Assembly (NCBI RefSeq): GCF_026212465.1
Contig: NC_080047.1
Location: 40,846,422 to 40,910,421, forward strand
DNA from: Amaranthus tricolor
Lineage: Eukaryota; Streptophyta; Magnoliopsida; Caryophyllales; Amaranthaceae
Reading direction: 5' to 3'
DNA length: 64,000 nucleotides
Shown here: in pieces, positions 1 through 12,900 of the stretch
How positions within the stretch are numbered: position 1 is the stretch's first letter
Layout of the letters: each line of letters opens with the position of its first letter
The notes under the pieces: generated by a model
What the model was told of the DNA's origin: nothing
What the model saw: the letters and a program-made list of their open reading frames with translations, nothing else
Databases searched by the model: none
Translations under genes and position numbers: made by a program

Positions 1-2240
1 GATATTGAAGGCCAAGCTTAATAATAGTCTTATATTTGTTAACTTATGGAACCTAAAAACAAGTAATCAAAACTAAAATTAAAGGTAATATATGTACGTA
101 AACTAGTATCAATCCCCTTATTTAAAGATTTATGTGCAATCTTGTACCATACACACGACAAGAACCATTATGCATGTACTACTGCACACATCATTTCTTT
201 TTCAAATCATCGTGATCGGTACTGCAATTTCAAATCAAAACTAAATTTTAATTTTAACGAATTTTAAATTTTAAAAATTTTAATTAGTGTTAAAACTTTA
301 TTGATACTATCTTAAATTTTAAAATATGTAACCTCCTAAAGACAACTAACTATAAGAGGTAAAAACAGATATATGCGTCATCTATGTATATTCAAAAGTT
401 GATATTTATAAAATAAGATGCCTTCAAAAGTTAAGATTATTAAATAATGTCACAAAGTTAGGATTTTAAGAATTAAAACAGCCACAGTTGAGATTTCTAA
501 AATTAATTTTTCGTATATATATTATATATTACTTAGAACTTTTGAATTAACATCAAAGAGTAAATAAGGTATATTTTAAAAGATGTGAATATTTGATAAC
601 TAATAAAGAGAGAGATTGAATTTTATGATGAAAATAAAAGATAATTAAAATATATTACTAAGATTAAAATAAAGTTGTGATTCATTGTAAAAAAAATGTA
701 AAAATGTATAAGACGAATCTAAATAGCAAATAATATTAAATAAAGTCACAGAAAAATACGTAAATATATATAAGTATATAAATATACTTCTAATAAAATT
801 AAACCAACAAATTTCTATCATTCATATGCATATAATCTAACAAAAAATGTTGGTTTTGAAGAAAATTAGAAAAATAAGTACTTGTGTTACAATTCATTTG
901 TCATATTTGTCCTTTTTATTAATGAAAGAGAATCAAAGTACCGGGCATTGGTTTATCCCATACGTATACGAGTAGTTCGTGCCAGTAGTATACTGTATTC
1001 CAATATTCCCCTGTTTCGGGGTTTTGTATTAAGTACAATTCCGGTGAAAACTAAAAAAAAAATAAAATGGATAAAATTTGTGATTTATAAGAAAGTTATA
1101 TAAATATATGGATAAAATAAAAAATAATTTAAATTTATTGGGGATAATTAAACATATAGACATGTAGTGGTCATAATAAAAAATAAAAGTATATCATATT
1201 TTCATACTCTATGAAATATAACAAAATGAAAAATAGTTATATTGCAGAAATCATGAATTAAAGGTAGAGGTATTAAAAAAAAAAAATCAATGATCCGACA
1301 TTACAACTGAATTCGATTTAATTTGATAATCGGCATAAAAAATGATTTGATAATTATGTAAAAACAAACATGAATAGTTTTGAGTTTTGAATACAAAATC
1401 CAATTTTAAATTGGAAAACGCAAAATGGTTGTGAGAAACGGTCTTTTCGAGAGACACATTACATATATGGCAAAATACCCTGATCAATACAACTTAAAAG
1501 AGGAAACAAGAATGTGGCTTCATGTTTTGAGGTTGTCTCTTTGAGAGGCGGTTTCTCACACGAGTAGCTGAACAATAACGGGTATTTACAAATAACCACA
1601 AAAAGACAAAATATAAAATACTAAATAAATAAAACAAGAAAAATGTAAATAAAATTTTAAAAGCCTTTCTATAAAATAAAAATAGGTAAGATGATTTATT
1701 ACTTTGTTAAATAATCATAGTAATAACGAAAGGTTTGGAAAAAAAAATGAAAAGTGAAAGACAGAGGGAAGCTAGAGAAACGAAAGCTTGTAATATCCAG
1801 CTGTACTCCTTTTGTTCAAAATTTCAAAAAAATTTAGTAGTCTGTGTTCAACGTCTTTCTGTGTAGAACCGACTGAAGTCTAAATTCAGTCAACATTTAT
1901 TTACTCTCCTTTAGTCCGAAACTCGGAATGTCTTTGTGAATTTTTTTATTTTTTTATTTGAAGTTGTATATGTCCTTTGCAATAAGAACTAAATCTTAGG
2001 TAAATCAAGAAAATTGAGAAAAAAATAAAAATAAAAGTATGATTTATATGAAAGTGAGAGAAATGTATAAATGAGATAAAATGAAAAGTTAATTGCGAAT
2101 AAAAATTAAATAAAAAGGATGAGTTATAAGTTTATAACCAAAAATAATATATAGAAAAATCCGTATGACGGACAATAATAATAACAACAATGTCAGAGTT
2201 TAAAATCCAAGACACTGTGGTCAACTAAATGAATTAATAT
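1..2240. other. AT-rich intergenic DNA, no gene seen
   Basis: No open frame with recognisable protein features. The sequence is dominated by A/T runs and short near-repeats. Open frames at 882-1103 and 1287-1487 are short, lack an ATG or any motif, and are not supported. Confidence 0.6.
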
Positions 2241-2249
2241 ACACCTATT

Positions 2250-3560
2250 AGTTCCAATAATCGTCTACATGGATTATTCTTCTTCACTTATTTCGATATC
2301 CTATCATATCAATTTGTAAGTGTAGAATGTTCATTCTATTGATTTTTAATATTCTCGTGATGAACTAGAATGTTCTTATCCTTGTACTTATTACGCTTTA
2401 CTTCACTTATGTCATTAGTTTTTGTTTATCTTCTTTTTTCATCCTATACATTTCTTTTTCTCCTTTAAAATCTAGTTTGTCAAATACTTCTTTAAAAGAT
2501 TTCAATTTTGCCTCATAAAATGCAATTTTTGTCTTAGTTTTGATTTTCTTATACCTGGCTATGTTTTTCTTATTCCTTTATTTTTCTAAATGCAATATAT
2601 CATTTTTCTTTACATTGGTATCTACCTTGACCTCTTCATTCCACTACATTGTATCCTTCTTTAGTTCTTTACCACGAAACTACCCCTGATTCTCCTAAAA
2701 TATCCTAATTAAATACTCGAATGATGCAAGTTTCATCTTTAAAAAAGTATCATCTACATCATGAGTCATCTTTCAGTCTGCTTCTTCGACAACTTTTGCG
2801 CCAAAAGCTTTAGCATTATCCTTTTTTAAACTCCACCATTTAATCCTACGTTCTTCTTTTCTTTACATTTGTTTTTGCTTGAAGGGAAGCATCTAGAACT
2901 ATGAGTTTGTGTTGGATGGCTACACACTCTCATGGGATAACATTACAGTTTAGGCGAAATCATCATTGTCAAAAAGTAGTCAACTTGGGTTGCGTTTACC
3001 CTACATGCAAAAAGTCACCACGTGTTATCTTCCTTCTTACACTATGTGTTAGCAACCAATAAATCATATGTGAGTACAATATCCAAAACCTCCATGAACG
3101 TTTTCGTAGCCACTTCCTTTCAAATCACCTTCGATATAAAGCTTCTCATTAGTATGTATTGCACCATATTATCGAAGTCCTTTCAGAATTTCCTTTTGAT
3201 TGATTTCTCTATCCCTACCTTCGGTGCATAGGCACTTATGGATTCAAAATCTTTTTACCATAAACAATTTTTGCTCATATAATTCTATCGTTCTTCCTAC
3301 ATACCTCTACTACATTTTTAGATGTTCGTTTATCCATAATATAACACCAATTTATTGCGATTTTATTTTGTTCCTAGCACCACAATTTATATTCTGGTCT
3401 TTTACCTACTATTATTTTAGTCATATCTCTAATCCATTTTGTCTCTTGTAGGCATAAAAGGTATTTTTTTTTATCCATTTCGATATTGTCCACCACATCT
3501 GAAAACCTACATGTCAAGCTATCAATATTTCAAGTTCTCATTCTTAAACTAAGACGTACC
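2250..3560 (-). mobile_element. Decayed RTE-type LINE (endonuclease and linker region), antisense
   Basis: Read on the minus strand and through many stops and frameshifts, this stretch shows pieces of the APE-type endonuclease of plant RTE-clade non-LTR retrotransposons. LQETKW is near 3450, an APKVG-like segment near 3215, and a GD...GYENVHGGFGY-like segment near 3070-3140. Further downstream (about 2400-2680) come a WNEEVK segment, EAKLKSF and GEKEMYR, matching the linker between endonuclease and reverse transcriptase in this family. No reverse transcriptase is visible, so the copy is truncated as well as broken. Family placement is by motif order from memory. Element ends are not defined. 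Confidence 0.7.
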
Positions 3561-3658
3561 CTTGGTTTTTCTTAACTTTCTATGCTTAAACCCTATGTGC
3601 CCTTGCTCATTTGACATCGCACACGGGCTATGACGTGGTGAGTAGGGTATGACCCCAT

Positions 3659-4740
3659 GTGAATTGATTTTTGATTCATAATAATGGAATGTGACTAAGT
3701 TTTACTGAGTTGGTTGTCACTAACATACCACTCACCCTCTTTTTTTATCCGGATTTGGACTTGTATTAAGTGACAAAGACTTACAAACAGAGCCAAAGTT
3801 GAAAAAAAGGTATTGTTCCACATCAACAATGTACAAGAATTTTCTTAGGTTATATAAAGTAAATTGTTTAATGAACTTATAAATATGAGATGTTGTTGGA
3901 CAATGACGGTTGCTCTGATTATCAGTAATAATTAATGGAAATGACAATGAAAAATTAGTGTAATGTAGTGGAACAGTCTCTTGACAAATCTAGTGATCAT
4001 GTTTATCCTACCTTAATCATCTCTTTTTTGTCACAAAATTCAATTCGATACATTCTATTTGTAGAGTGATATTATGTGATAATAAAAAATTATAAAGAGA
4101 TAAAACTATTCTATTTGCAGAATGACTTTGAGTGTTTCATAAAACTTTATACTAGAAGTACAAATTATTTCCATTATCATATTTAGTAGCAAATGTCGTC
4201 AAGAGAATTGATTTTTGGTTCATAATCATGAGATGTGACTAAGTTTTACATAGTTGATTATCACTAATATACCACTCATCCTCTTTTTTTATCAGATTTA
4301 GACGACTAATAAGTGACAATGACTCACAAACAGAGTTGTGTAGAAAAAAGAAGAAGAGATTTTCCACATCAACAATTTACAAGAATTTTGTTATTTTATA
4401 AAGTAAGTCGTTTAATGAACTTATAATAAATATGAGATACAGTGTTGGACAATAACGTCAGTGGGAATGTTGATCAAAAGTTAGTATAATTTAGAGAAAA
4501 AATTTCTTAACAAATCTAGTGATAATGTTTGTCCTACCTCAATCAGCTCTTTTCGTCACAAAATTTAATTAAATGCATAACTATTTGGAAAGTAATCAAC
4601 ATTAGGTAGTAATAGAAAATTGTAAAGAGATAAACTTTTCTACGATAAAAGTTTCATCCTAATGAAAACGACTTTGAATATTTCATAAAAATTTACTACA
4701 AAATACAAATTATTCTCATTATTATATTTAGCATCAACAA
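3659..4740. repeat. Diverged tandem duplication, unit about 544 bp
   Basis: Two adjacent copies, about 3659-4202 and 4203-4740, align along their whole length. Shared landmarks in the same order include GAATTGATTTTTG, GTGACTAAGTTTTAC, TACCACTCA, CCACATCAACAAT, CAAATCTAGTGAT, AAAGAGATAAA and ACAAATTATT. Small indels and many substitutions separate them. Neither copy contains a convincing open frame. It could be part of an unrecognised transposon. Confidence 0.75.
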
Positions 4741-6030
4741 CAAAACGCACCATGTAACCATATGGCTTAATCACATGCCCGTGGATGGTAAAAACTATTT
4801 TTATCGTCATTAGTTTTTTTTATTATTTCTTATTGACTTTTGATTTTTTGGTTGTTTAAAAAATAAAAATTGCCTAGAAACTGACATTTAATCCAACTGA
4901 AAGATTGGTTTTCAAGCCAAAATAAAAAAACTATTCATTATAATTTTTCATTACCAACAACCAATAAATTATTTTATCAAACGTCTTAATAACAACCAAT
5001 TTTTTAAATTAATACTTTCTATCAACAACTTCAATAAACAATCATTTACCAAAAGTATTATTTTTGTATCATTCCCTACAAGCAAAACATGAATACAACA
5101 ATAGTACTTGTATTAAATTGGAAAAATAAGAGTGGAGGTTGAGTAGGCATTCCATGAACATAAATTTCATGTGTGATATAAAAGAATCGTTTTCACGTGG
5201 GTGGGGACTTACATGTGGACTTTGGGGATCCACACAGTTGCCTGTTTCCTTGCATTTATCTGCAGAGGTCCAACCTTAGCTAGGATTGTTTAAACTCTAC
5301 ATTTTGGCATTCTCATAGAAGTCACTTGAAATGTTGCAATAAATAAATGTTGGAGATTTGATCTTAGCATATTAAAATGCAATATCATTTGTAAATTATG
5401 CCATTTAGGTTTTGAGGTTTTGCGAATCATAATTTTATAGTTTTATTTTTGCAAATTATAGTTTTTAATTTACTAAAGTAAATACCATTACAGATAAATC
5501 ATCAGATTTCAGTGAAGTATTTTCAAATGTAATATGGGAGGGGTAAATTAAGATGGACATAATCCATTTGCACTTCTCAAAAAATTTGATTAGGGATAAA
5601 AAAATTTTGGTTTATGTTACTAGTCTTGCTACTTGCCTTATCTTGTCTTGTCTATGGCGATTTTTGAATAATTTGTTTTCTTTTACGGTTCCTTTTCAAC
5701 TTGATGGTCTCACGGATCGCAACCTACTTATCTCATTTGATAAGAATATTTGTCATTTAACCCTACCCAAATCTGATCTCAGCTTTTATAATCAAGACAT
5801 ACTAGGTGATCATGATGATGAAAGAGTCGCAGATGAAATCATAACCACTGAAAAATCACTATACTTCGTCTTAGAAGTGCCATTGATGCTACAGGTCTAC
5901 AACGCACATTATATTAAATCTTGTATAAAGAATATGGTACTAGGTGGTAATGAAAAATTGTGTAAAAAAAAATATTTTATTTCCAATGTTTTATCATTAC
6001 GGAAATAATATGATACATATCATTAAAATT
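4741..6030. other. Intergenic DNA with one unassigned ORF (5553-6008, plus)
   Basis: The only notable item is an ATG-initiated frame at 5553-6008 (151 codons) whose product begins MDIIHLHFSKNL. It has one hydrophobic stretch near residues 18-48 and no family motif that I recognise. Codon use and low GC do not differ from the surrounding DNA. It may be a chance open frame. The remainder is AT-rich without supported features. Confidence 0.35.
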
Positions 6031-6032
6031 AA

Positions 6033-6318
6033 TACTCCCTCATATTCAGCTTATGTAGCTTATGTGTCCCATTTTCTGTTATGGTTAAGTCATCTTAATT
6101 ATCCCATTTCTATTTTTGGTATGAGTTTTTGACTTTTATGCCCTTAGTAGCTTTATCCTATTTTCAATTATACCCTTTATTAACCATACTAATTTTCCTC
6201 CCTTACATTAAAAAATCCATAATACCACTCTCTTTCCTACCCTTAGGGTCCCACTTTTGACTCTCCTTAAAATCCGTGAAAAATCAAATGGGACTCCTAA
6301 GGTGAATAGGAGGGAATA
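6033..6318. mobile_element. Stowaway-like (Tc1/Mariner) MITE
   Basis: The element at 6035-6316 starts CTCCCTCATATTCA and ends in the imperfect inverse TGAATAGGAGGGAA. It is flanked by TA on both sides (6033-6034 and 6317-6318), the target duplication of Tc1/Mariner elements. It has no coding capacity. The right end (AATGGGACTCCTAAGGTGAA) resembles a MITE family that is abundant in many eudicots. Confidence 0.7.
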
Positions 6319-6826
6319 TTACAAAACATTCTCATTTCTTTAATCTTCTATAATTGTTGGTGTTTTCTGTCGGAAATTTTGAGTATTAAGGTTAGTTCCG
6401 ATGCCAAATGAAGTTAAAAGCTTCACAACAAAGTGATAGAAAGGCTCGTGCTCGCGATTAAGCAAGCACCGAGCAAGAACAATGGTGTTCATAGAGCCCC
6501 GAATGCTCTCACGATCGAGTATAAGTTGCTCACTCTACAAAAACTATCTCCTGATTTGCTTTAGGTTGTTTAAGAAGTGCATGAATAAACTGTAGAATTT
6601 CTTGAGGTTGTTCAAGAAATGCATGAATTATATCTAGATTTTCTTAACATTATTAAAGAATATGCATTTTGATTTTACATTACTTAAAGATATTCATCAT
6701 ACTTTCCATACAAAACTTATGATTGCAAAAAACACTAATGACAGAAAAATAGCAACCAAACTCTTCTCAACTTCTGTGTTTTAGCCCATGTCCTTCCACA
6801 GAAAATTAAACAGATAGTATTTTAGT
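6319..6826. other. Downstream flank of the rhodanese-like gene
   Basis: Contains the expected 3' UTR of the minus-strand STR9-like gene, ending at an undetermined polyadenylation site. It also has a small GC-richer patch at about 6440-6530 with repeated GCTCGCGATTAAGC / GAGCAAG-like words, reminiscent of the palindromic cassettes near 34.9 and 37.5 kb. No coding sequence is supported. Confidence 0.35.
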
Positions 6827-9800
6827 TTAGTTTCCAGGGGGAAGCAACTTTTCTGCCTGATCAGGGAAGAAAGTGACGAACAGAAGTGCGCCTGTGTTTT
6901 GATAACGAAACCATTAGTGCAGAAAAGGTTTACGACAGGGAAAAAGTTTTGTAGTTTAAAGGTAAAAAGGGGACTCACAAACAAGAATCGTTCCAAGTAC
7001 AGTGGAAATCTTTCCTTGAATTGTAACCAGACCAGCTTTACCAGCATCTTGTAACTCAGTCGAACCAACAGAATCGAATGTTCCTAAGCAACCAGTTATG
7101 AATCCCATTTTTTGTCAGATTTATGTGCACTCTGATTGTAATATTGAGCAAATAAGCCACTTGCAATTAATGGCATGAGATTAGTACCTGGTTTTACTGA
7201 TTGAAGCCCAGATGTTATGCATGCTATATTTTTAAAGCCAGATTGTTCCAACTGTCTGGCAGCAGCTGTAGACCTGTAAGAGTACAACAAACATAAATTC
7301 GGGCTTAACATGTAGGAGTAACACACTAACACTATTTGAACTTGGTTTTCACAGTCTATTAGGAAAGGGAAGCAGACCCAATGAACCTGTTACTCACATT
7401 CATTGATTTCACCCGAAATACATCTGTCCAACTCCAATTTTCGACAGTTCAACATAGGTACAACACAATCAACATTTCATGGTACGTCTAATATGAGAAA
7501 CTTGCATTTTCGATAATTTTCTTTTAGTATGATGGAAGTGTCAATCAACAAATTCATCACGTAAAAAAGGATTTTTGTTCCCTCTATATTAGAGGCTTTT
7601 ATTAAATAAGTAGTTGATTCTCTATATACAGAACTGAAGTTTCAGAACAAACATTAGTGATTTTAGCTTTTCCCCTTATGTTAGAGGTATCAAGTGTAAG
7701 TTTATGTGGTAGGCAGCAGTCGGCACCATAACTTGAATCAGAGAATAATGAATGAATGATTTCAAATATGCATACAAATAAGTGCTACATTACAGAAATA
7801 CAGCTCTTCAATAAATCTTGGCTACAGGTACAAACCTTAATCCTTCCTGACATACAATCAATAGCTTGCTATCAGGTGAAAACTGGCTCTTCACAGACTT
7901 TACAAAATCAGGGTTTAGTTTAGTGAAAGGCAAACCAAAAAACAAACCAGCAAAATTGTTGTGTAGAGTCCTTTTAATGATTGTGCCTGCATAATACCAA
8001 TCCATTGATCAAAAAACTGAATCCAAAAACTAATAATTTTGTTTTCTTGAATCATCTGCATTGCATCGGCCATATAGTTTTGCAATCAGAGAAACATCTG
8101 TATAGATCGTTCACAACACAAATCACAAAAATGAAAGATAAAAAACATAATGAGCTAGCTATGGTGGTCTAGGAATAAGATTATACCAGGGTCATTGTCT
8201 TTATTTTCAATGAATAGCGGGATATGATAACATGATTTGACGTGAGCGCGCTCATATTGCTTTATGTCTCGTACATCCACAATTGCAAACCCCTCTGTTA
8301 CAAGCTTTTTAGCCTCATCAGCAATCACAAAGTCGATTTCTGCTCTGATTCCAAAATGTCTCCTCCTCCGATGGAACGATCTATTTGGAAGTACCCATGA
8401 TCGACCACAAGTCTGGAATGCCAAGCAAGATGCTCGAAAATCACTGAAAACATATATCTTAAGCTCTCACCATAGCTTTATATACCGTCTTATATTTTGG
8501 CTAGCTAACTTACAAGCATGTACTACTTGCACCAATTATAATCCAATTCTCAAGTTCATAAAGAAGGAAAACACACAGTTGCCTGCATAATTTTCTTGCT
8601 GGTTCATCATCATACAACAACTGAAAAGACACTACATAGCAAAACAAAGACACTTTCCAGTTTCCACTGAATAGACAATACTAAAGAGCCGTTTTAGTGA
8701 ACTTGTTCTTTTAGCTTCATTTTTAAACTATTTAGGAAAATAAGTGTCACTTCAAATTATTTGAAAAAATAAGCTTTTTTGAAAAACGCTGTTAAAACGC
8801 TGTGATTTCATACCCTAATGGGCTGAAAAGTTGGGTTTTGGATCAACACGGGTAAACAGCGTTTTCATGACCTTGCAATTTCAGATTCATTTTCCCACAG
8901 CTTTGTTTGATGAGTAAAAAGAGGGATGCAAGAGAAAAACAGAAAAAGATGAGCAAGGAAAAGGTAATCTCTTTGGGTACCCACTAAACTTTTTTCTTAA
9001 TAACTTTATCTTAAAATAAGCTTTCATTAAATAACTTCTTTCACCTTACACCAACTCCACTTCTCCAGAATACCCAAACTCCCTTCCCATCAAAAAATGA
9101 AAGCTTCTTAAACATCAAGAATCATTTTACATGGCCAAAACAGAAAAATAAATTGGAACATTCAAAATTCATTTTTTGGTTTTCTTAACTTTGTCAAAGT
9201 TTCATATCAATGGCATCTCGTACTCCATTTTAAGGTTTGCCTTGTATTTACTTATTAAATCTTGAGTCTTCTTTTTGCTAAACTTTTCATCTACTTCTTC
9301 CATTTAATCTATTTCTCAGAAAAAAACACTTAATAATTCCCATTCCCAAGTTAATTCAACCCAACTATTGAGCAATGAAATTGATCTGACCGGTAATTTT
9401 TCGAGAACTTAAAAAAAATCGAACCTGTAAACTTCTTCCCAAAAACGACCATTAAGAGATGAAGTATTAGAAGTACCTACTAAGTATATATGAATTTATT
9501 TTGTTGTTTTTTATTTATGTGTATATTAAAGATGAGATGGAAAAAAACTGGTATATATGATGAGCTGATGACTGATGAGATGAAGGAGATGAAAATAGGT
9601 GGTGGGAGAAGAGAGAGGAAAAGGTAATTTTTTATTAATTTTTGTTTGGGGAATTGATGAAGGCATGGAAACTTACAGCGTTTTCGGTCATTATAAATCG
9701 TAGCAGCGTTTTTGCTTCTCCTGCCCTAAAACCCAAATTTAGCCTATTTATGGCCCGTTTGATTGATGGTAATAAAGTAATAAGAATGAAATGTTGTAAT

Positions 9801-11104
9801 GATAATAGTAATGAAGGAATGGATATGAAAATTGGTAATAAAGATTCTTTTGTTTGGTGTGCATGACTAAAGAATGGTAGTGAAAGATAATATTCCATTG
9901 ATTGCATTTGGTTAGTAATAAAAAATGGTAATGACTCTTAGTTTCATTATTATATATTTGTATCTAAAAGCATTATTATATCTAAATTATTCTATCTAAT
10001 GATTCTTTTTTTAATAATAATATTTTTTTGGATAATTACACACATTATCTTTTTTTTTTTTTTTTTTTTTCTTCAGCTCGAAACAACGTTACCTTATTTT
10101 ATTACCACAATAACACTTCATTACCATTACAGCCTAATACCAGGTTGTTTGATGGTAATAAAAATGGTCTTTTTTTGGTAATTTCATTACCTTATTTTAT
10201 TACCATCCATTACCATTGAAGGCATCCAAACAACCAAATATTTTATTACTTAATTTTATTACAATTACCGCCCTCTAATACCATGTACCAAACGAGCCAT
10301 TAGGAATTTAAAACAGCGTTTTTATTAAAGCTTATATTTCAAATTAGTTTGAAGTGAAAATAAGTTCTGTTTAAGTGATAGAATCCCTAAACGCAAGAGT
10401 TGAAAAGGAATTAATCCTACTAATTTTACTGTAGGAGGCAAGAATCAAACTCCTACCTCAAGGATGAAAAAGGCTCCAACCACTTAATTCCTTACACCCC
10501 TAAGAGTTAAAGACAATATTTTATTATTCAAAAGGTATGATAAGTTAATAGCCGTGAATTATGAATAGATGAACTCAGTCACCCAACTATGTTGGAATAA
10601 AGAGATAAAGAAAAACATTTTTGTTCATTCCATCAAAATTGCAATATTTGCAAATTGACTAGCTTTTTAGCAAATATAGCAAATTTTAATTGGACTAACG
10701 AGTAAGTTAATTTTGATTCTATTACATAAACGAAAACCAAACCATCATTAAGAACGAGAATTCTGCCTAAGTCAAGTTATTTAAGCCAATTCACACAAAA
10801 AAGCAATCAACTGCAACAATTGGGAAAAAAATCATTCAAAATTAATAGGAATCGTATTAATAACTCAATTCACAACTAATTATCTCAAATCAAGGATTTC
10901 GTATATTCGAAAACAAAAAGCACTAGAATTAATTGCAGCTATTCGGCAATACTAGAATCCAAAGGTATCTGAAAAATAATGTTGTTCTTCGCAGAAATCA
11001 AACAGTTAAAGCAATTGACATTAATATAGAATGCAATTCAGTCGTAAAGGAAGCTGATTATACCTGCGAGAAGGAAAAACAGTGGAGTAACTAATAGCAG
11101 CCAT
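6827..11104 (-). CDS. STR9: Rhodanese-like domain protein, chloroplastic (STR9-type), six exons
   Basis: Exons (minus strand): 11104-11064, 8443-8187, 7986-7836, 7273-7188, 7083-6979, 6891-6827. All junctions are GT-AG and keep frame, giving 705 nt and 234 residues, the length I recall for Arabidopsis STR9 (At2g42220). Residues 1 to about 47 are rich in Ser/Arg/hydroxylated residues, as expected of a plastid transit peptide. The rhodanese fold spans about 49-180, with DVRD at 70-73 and the active-site loop C-Q-E-G-L-R starting at Cys145. The C-terminus (about 201-222) is a hydrophobic segment before a DQAEKLLPP tail, as in thylakoid or envelope anchored family members. The catalytic Cys is present, so sulfurtransferase chemistry is possible, but its physiological substrate is unknown. 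Start choice: the first ATG, with the only upstream exon that restores phase to exon 2. Intron 1 (2.6 kb) is swollen by transposons. Confidence 0.93.
8690..10400. repeat. Composite transposon insertion in STR9 intron 1, inverted flanks
   Basis: A left segment (about 8735-8820: AAATAAG...CACTTCAAAT...ATAAGCTTTTTT...AACGCTGTT) recurs inverted at the right (about 10305-10375). This suggests the long terminal repeats of an older DNA element interrupted by the Tourist-like insertion at 9751-10299. Several AGCGTTTT words occur inside. No transposase is visible. Exact ends and target duplication could not be fixed. Confidence 0.5.
9748..10302. mobile_element. Tourist-like (PIF/Harbinger) element nested in STR9 intron 1
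   Basis: The element at 9751-10299 begins TGGCCCGTTTG and ends CAAACGAGCCA, an 11-bp TIR with one mismatch. It is flanked by the trinucleotide TTA on both sides (9748-9750, 10300-10302), the target preference of PIF/Harbinger elements. It is non-coding and rich in GGTAAT/ATTACC words. A smaller inverted repeat (10143 to about 10235, GGTTGTTTGATGG versus CATCCAAACAACC) sits inside it, probably a further nested miniature element. Confidence 0.75.
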
Positions 11105-12900
11105 GGAAGAGGTTTCTAAGATACCTCCTCCTTCACCCTTTTTCTCTATCTCCCGGGGAATTGCTTCAATTCTCTTCTCTCTAACAAATAACAACGGTCA
11201 TGAGCTGGAGGACCATGAAATTAGGAATGTGCAATGGGTTTATGCCACGTAGCATGAAATCGGATAATTTTTTTTGGTTTTGTCAATTTCTCAAGATATA
11301 CTTATTTGGTTCTTCCAATTCATTGTACATACAAATGTCAAATAGGGACATTTTCTAATGTTATATTTTCTTATAAATATTTTAGAACGGACGTAATATC
11401 TCGTATTAATAAGGTAATTTATAGGTTACAGTAGATGAGTTTTTACCTGATTAGGGGAAATTAAATACTTTAAAAGCAACTCAATCTGGAATGACTCTCT
11501 CTATCTATATAGTACTTTTTTCGTTTTGTTTTTGTTGCTACATTTGTATGGGCACAAGAATTAAAAAAAGATAGACACAACATATAAAAGACAATTATAC
11601 CTTCTCATTAATTCTAAATTGAACATGAAAAAAAAGGATAAAATAAATATTTATATAGTTGTTTTATTACTAAAAATAAAAATATAATAAATAATATAAA
11701 ATTATAAAAAAAAAATATAATAATTATTATGGACGAAGGAAGTATAAAATTAAATTGACCGCACTTATAACATAAGTACCCAAATCCCAATTATAAGCAA
11801 CCATAGGGGAACATGTTACTCCCTCTCGTATATTAAGATTTGCTACATGAATTAAATTAAAATAAATTTTTAAAAAAATAATAATATCGATTAAAAAATA
11901 TATAATTTATGAAAAAAATAAAAGAAATGTATGGAAAAGTAAAATATGTTATTAATAATTCAACTTTACATCCATTTGTTGTAAATAATCCTACCTTTAA
12001 ACTATTTTTTAATAATGGATATTTGTCCTAAATTTGTTATTAATATACTAGCAGCAAACTAAGAATAAATATTAGATTATTAAAAAAAATTATCCAAAGC
12101 TAGACCTATTTAAATGTTGAATTATTAATATTATAATAAAAAGATAATTTAAATGAGTGGATAATGATTAAAGAAAATATATAGGTCATATAACTAAAAT
12201 AAAAATATATCAAAAATTATAGAACATACTAAAACTTAAAATATTGGAAAACCCGTGAGATGGAGATGGTATATTTTAAATCTTTGCATACTTGAAGTAA
12301 GAAGATAAGCTCGTATGAGATGAGATGAGCTCACATAATTAGCCTATTATTTTAATTGAATATTTTAAGATTGTAAGTAATTATTTTAAAGTTATAGTTA
12401 TCAAAACTGTGAATGATTATTTTAAAGTTATAGTATTATTGTTTTCATTTTAATATTTTTATTGTTTTTACTTATTTATATTATTTATATGCATTTTATT
12501 TATCTTTCTTCTTGCAGAAACTTTTCTTAATCTTTTTCGAGTTGGGGGACTCTTTTGAACGCTCTCTTTTATGGAAATGAATTGCCACCGTCCTTCCCTC
12601 TTCATATTCTGATCATAGTTTTCTATGAGCGGGATATATCGTGTATAATCATGATTAACTATTTTTCATTTGAAAAATTTGTGTAAAAAGATTGAAATTT
12701 ATTTCTTAACATGAAAAACTCAATTCCATAACGTAATTGAAACAGCCACCAAGTGTCGGAGGAGCAGCTAACCATTCTAATCTCAAGCTTTCCCCTCTGT
12801 TACCGCCACTACTCGCTACTCTCTCTCCTCATATTATCATTTCCACCATTTTCTCTCTCTTCCTTCGAAGATCCCTACATCTTCCCTCATTCCTTCATCC
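11105..12900. promoter_or_regulatory. Divergent intergenic region between STR9-like and TBCCD1-like genes
   Basis: About 1.8 kb separates two head-to-head start codons, so both promoters must lie here. The STR9 5' UTR is likely the CT/GA-rich stretch at about 11105-11200, and the TBCCD1 5' UTR the CT-rich stretch at about 12740-12900. Between them is AT-rich repeat DNA: a MITE-like left end (ACTCCCTCTCGTATATTAAG, about 11818) without a found partner, and a repeat-family copy at about 12285-12470. No specific regulatory motif is claimed. Confidence 0.45.
12285..12470. repeat. Partial copy of the repeat family also present at 62.1 kb
   Basis: GAGCTCACATAATTAGCC...TTTTAATTGA followed by ATTTTAAAGTTATAG repeats matches, with divergence, the block GAGCCCATATAATTAGC...TTTTAATTGA and TTTTAAGGTTATA-type repeats at about 62124-62260. 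Ends are not preserved here. Confidence 0.5.
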
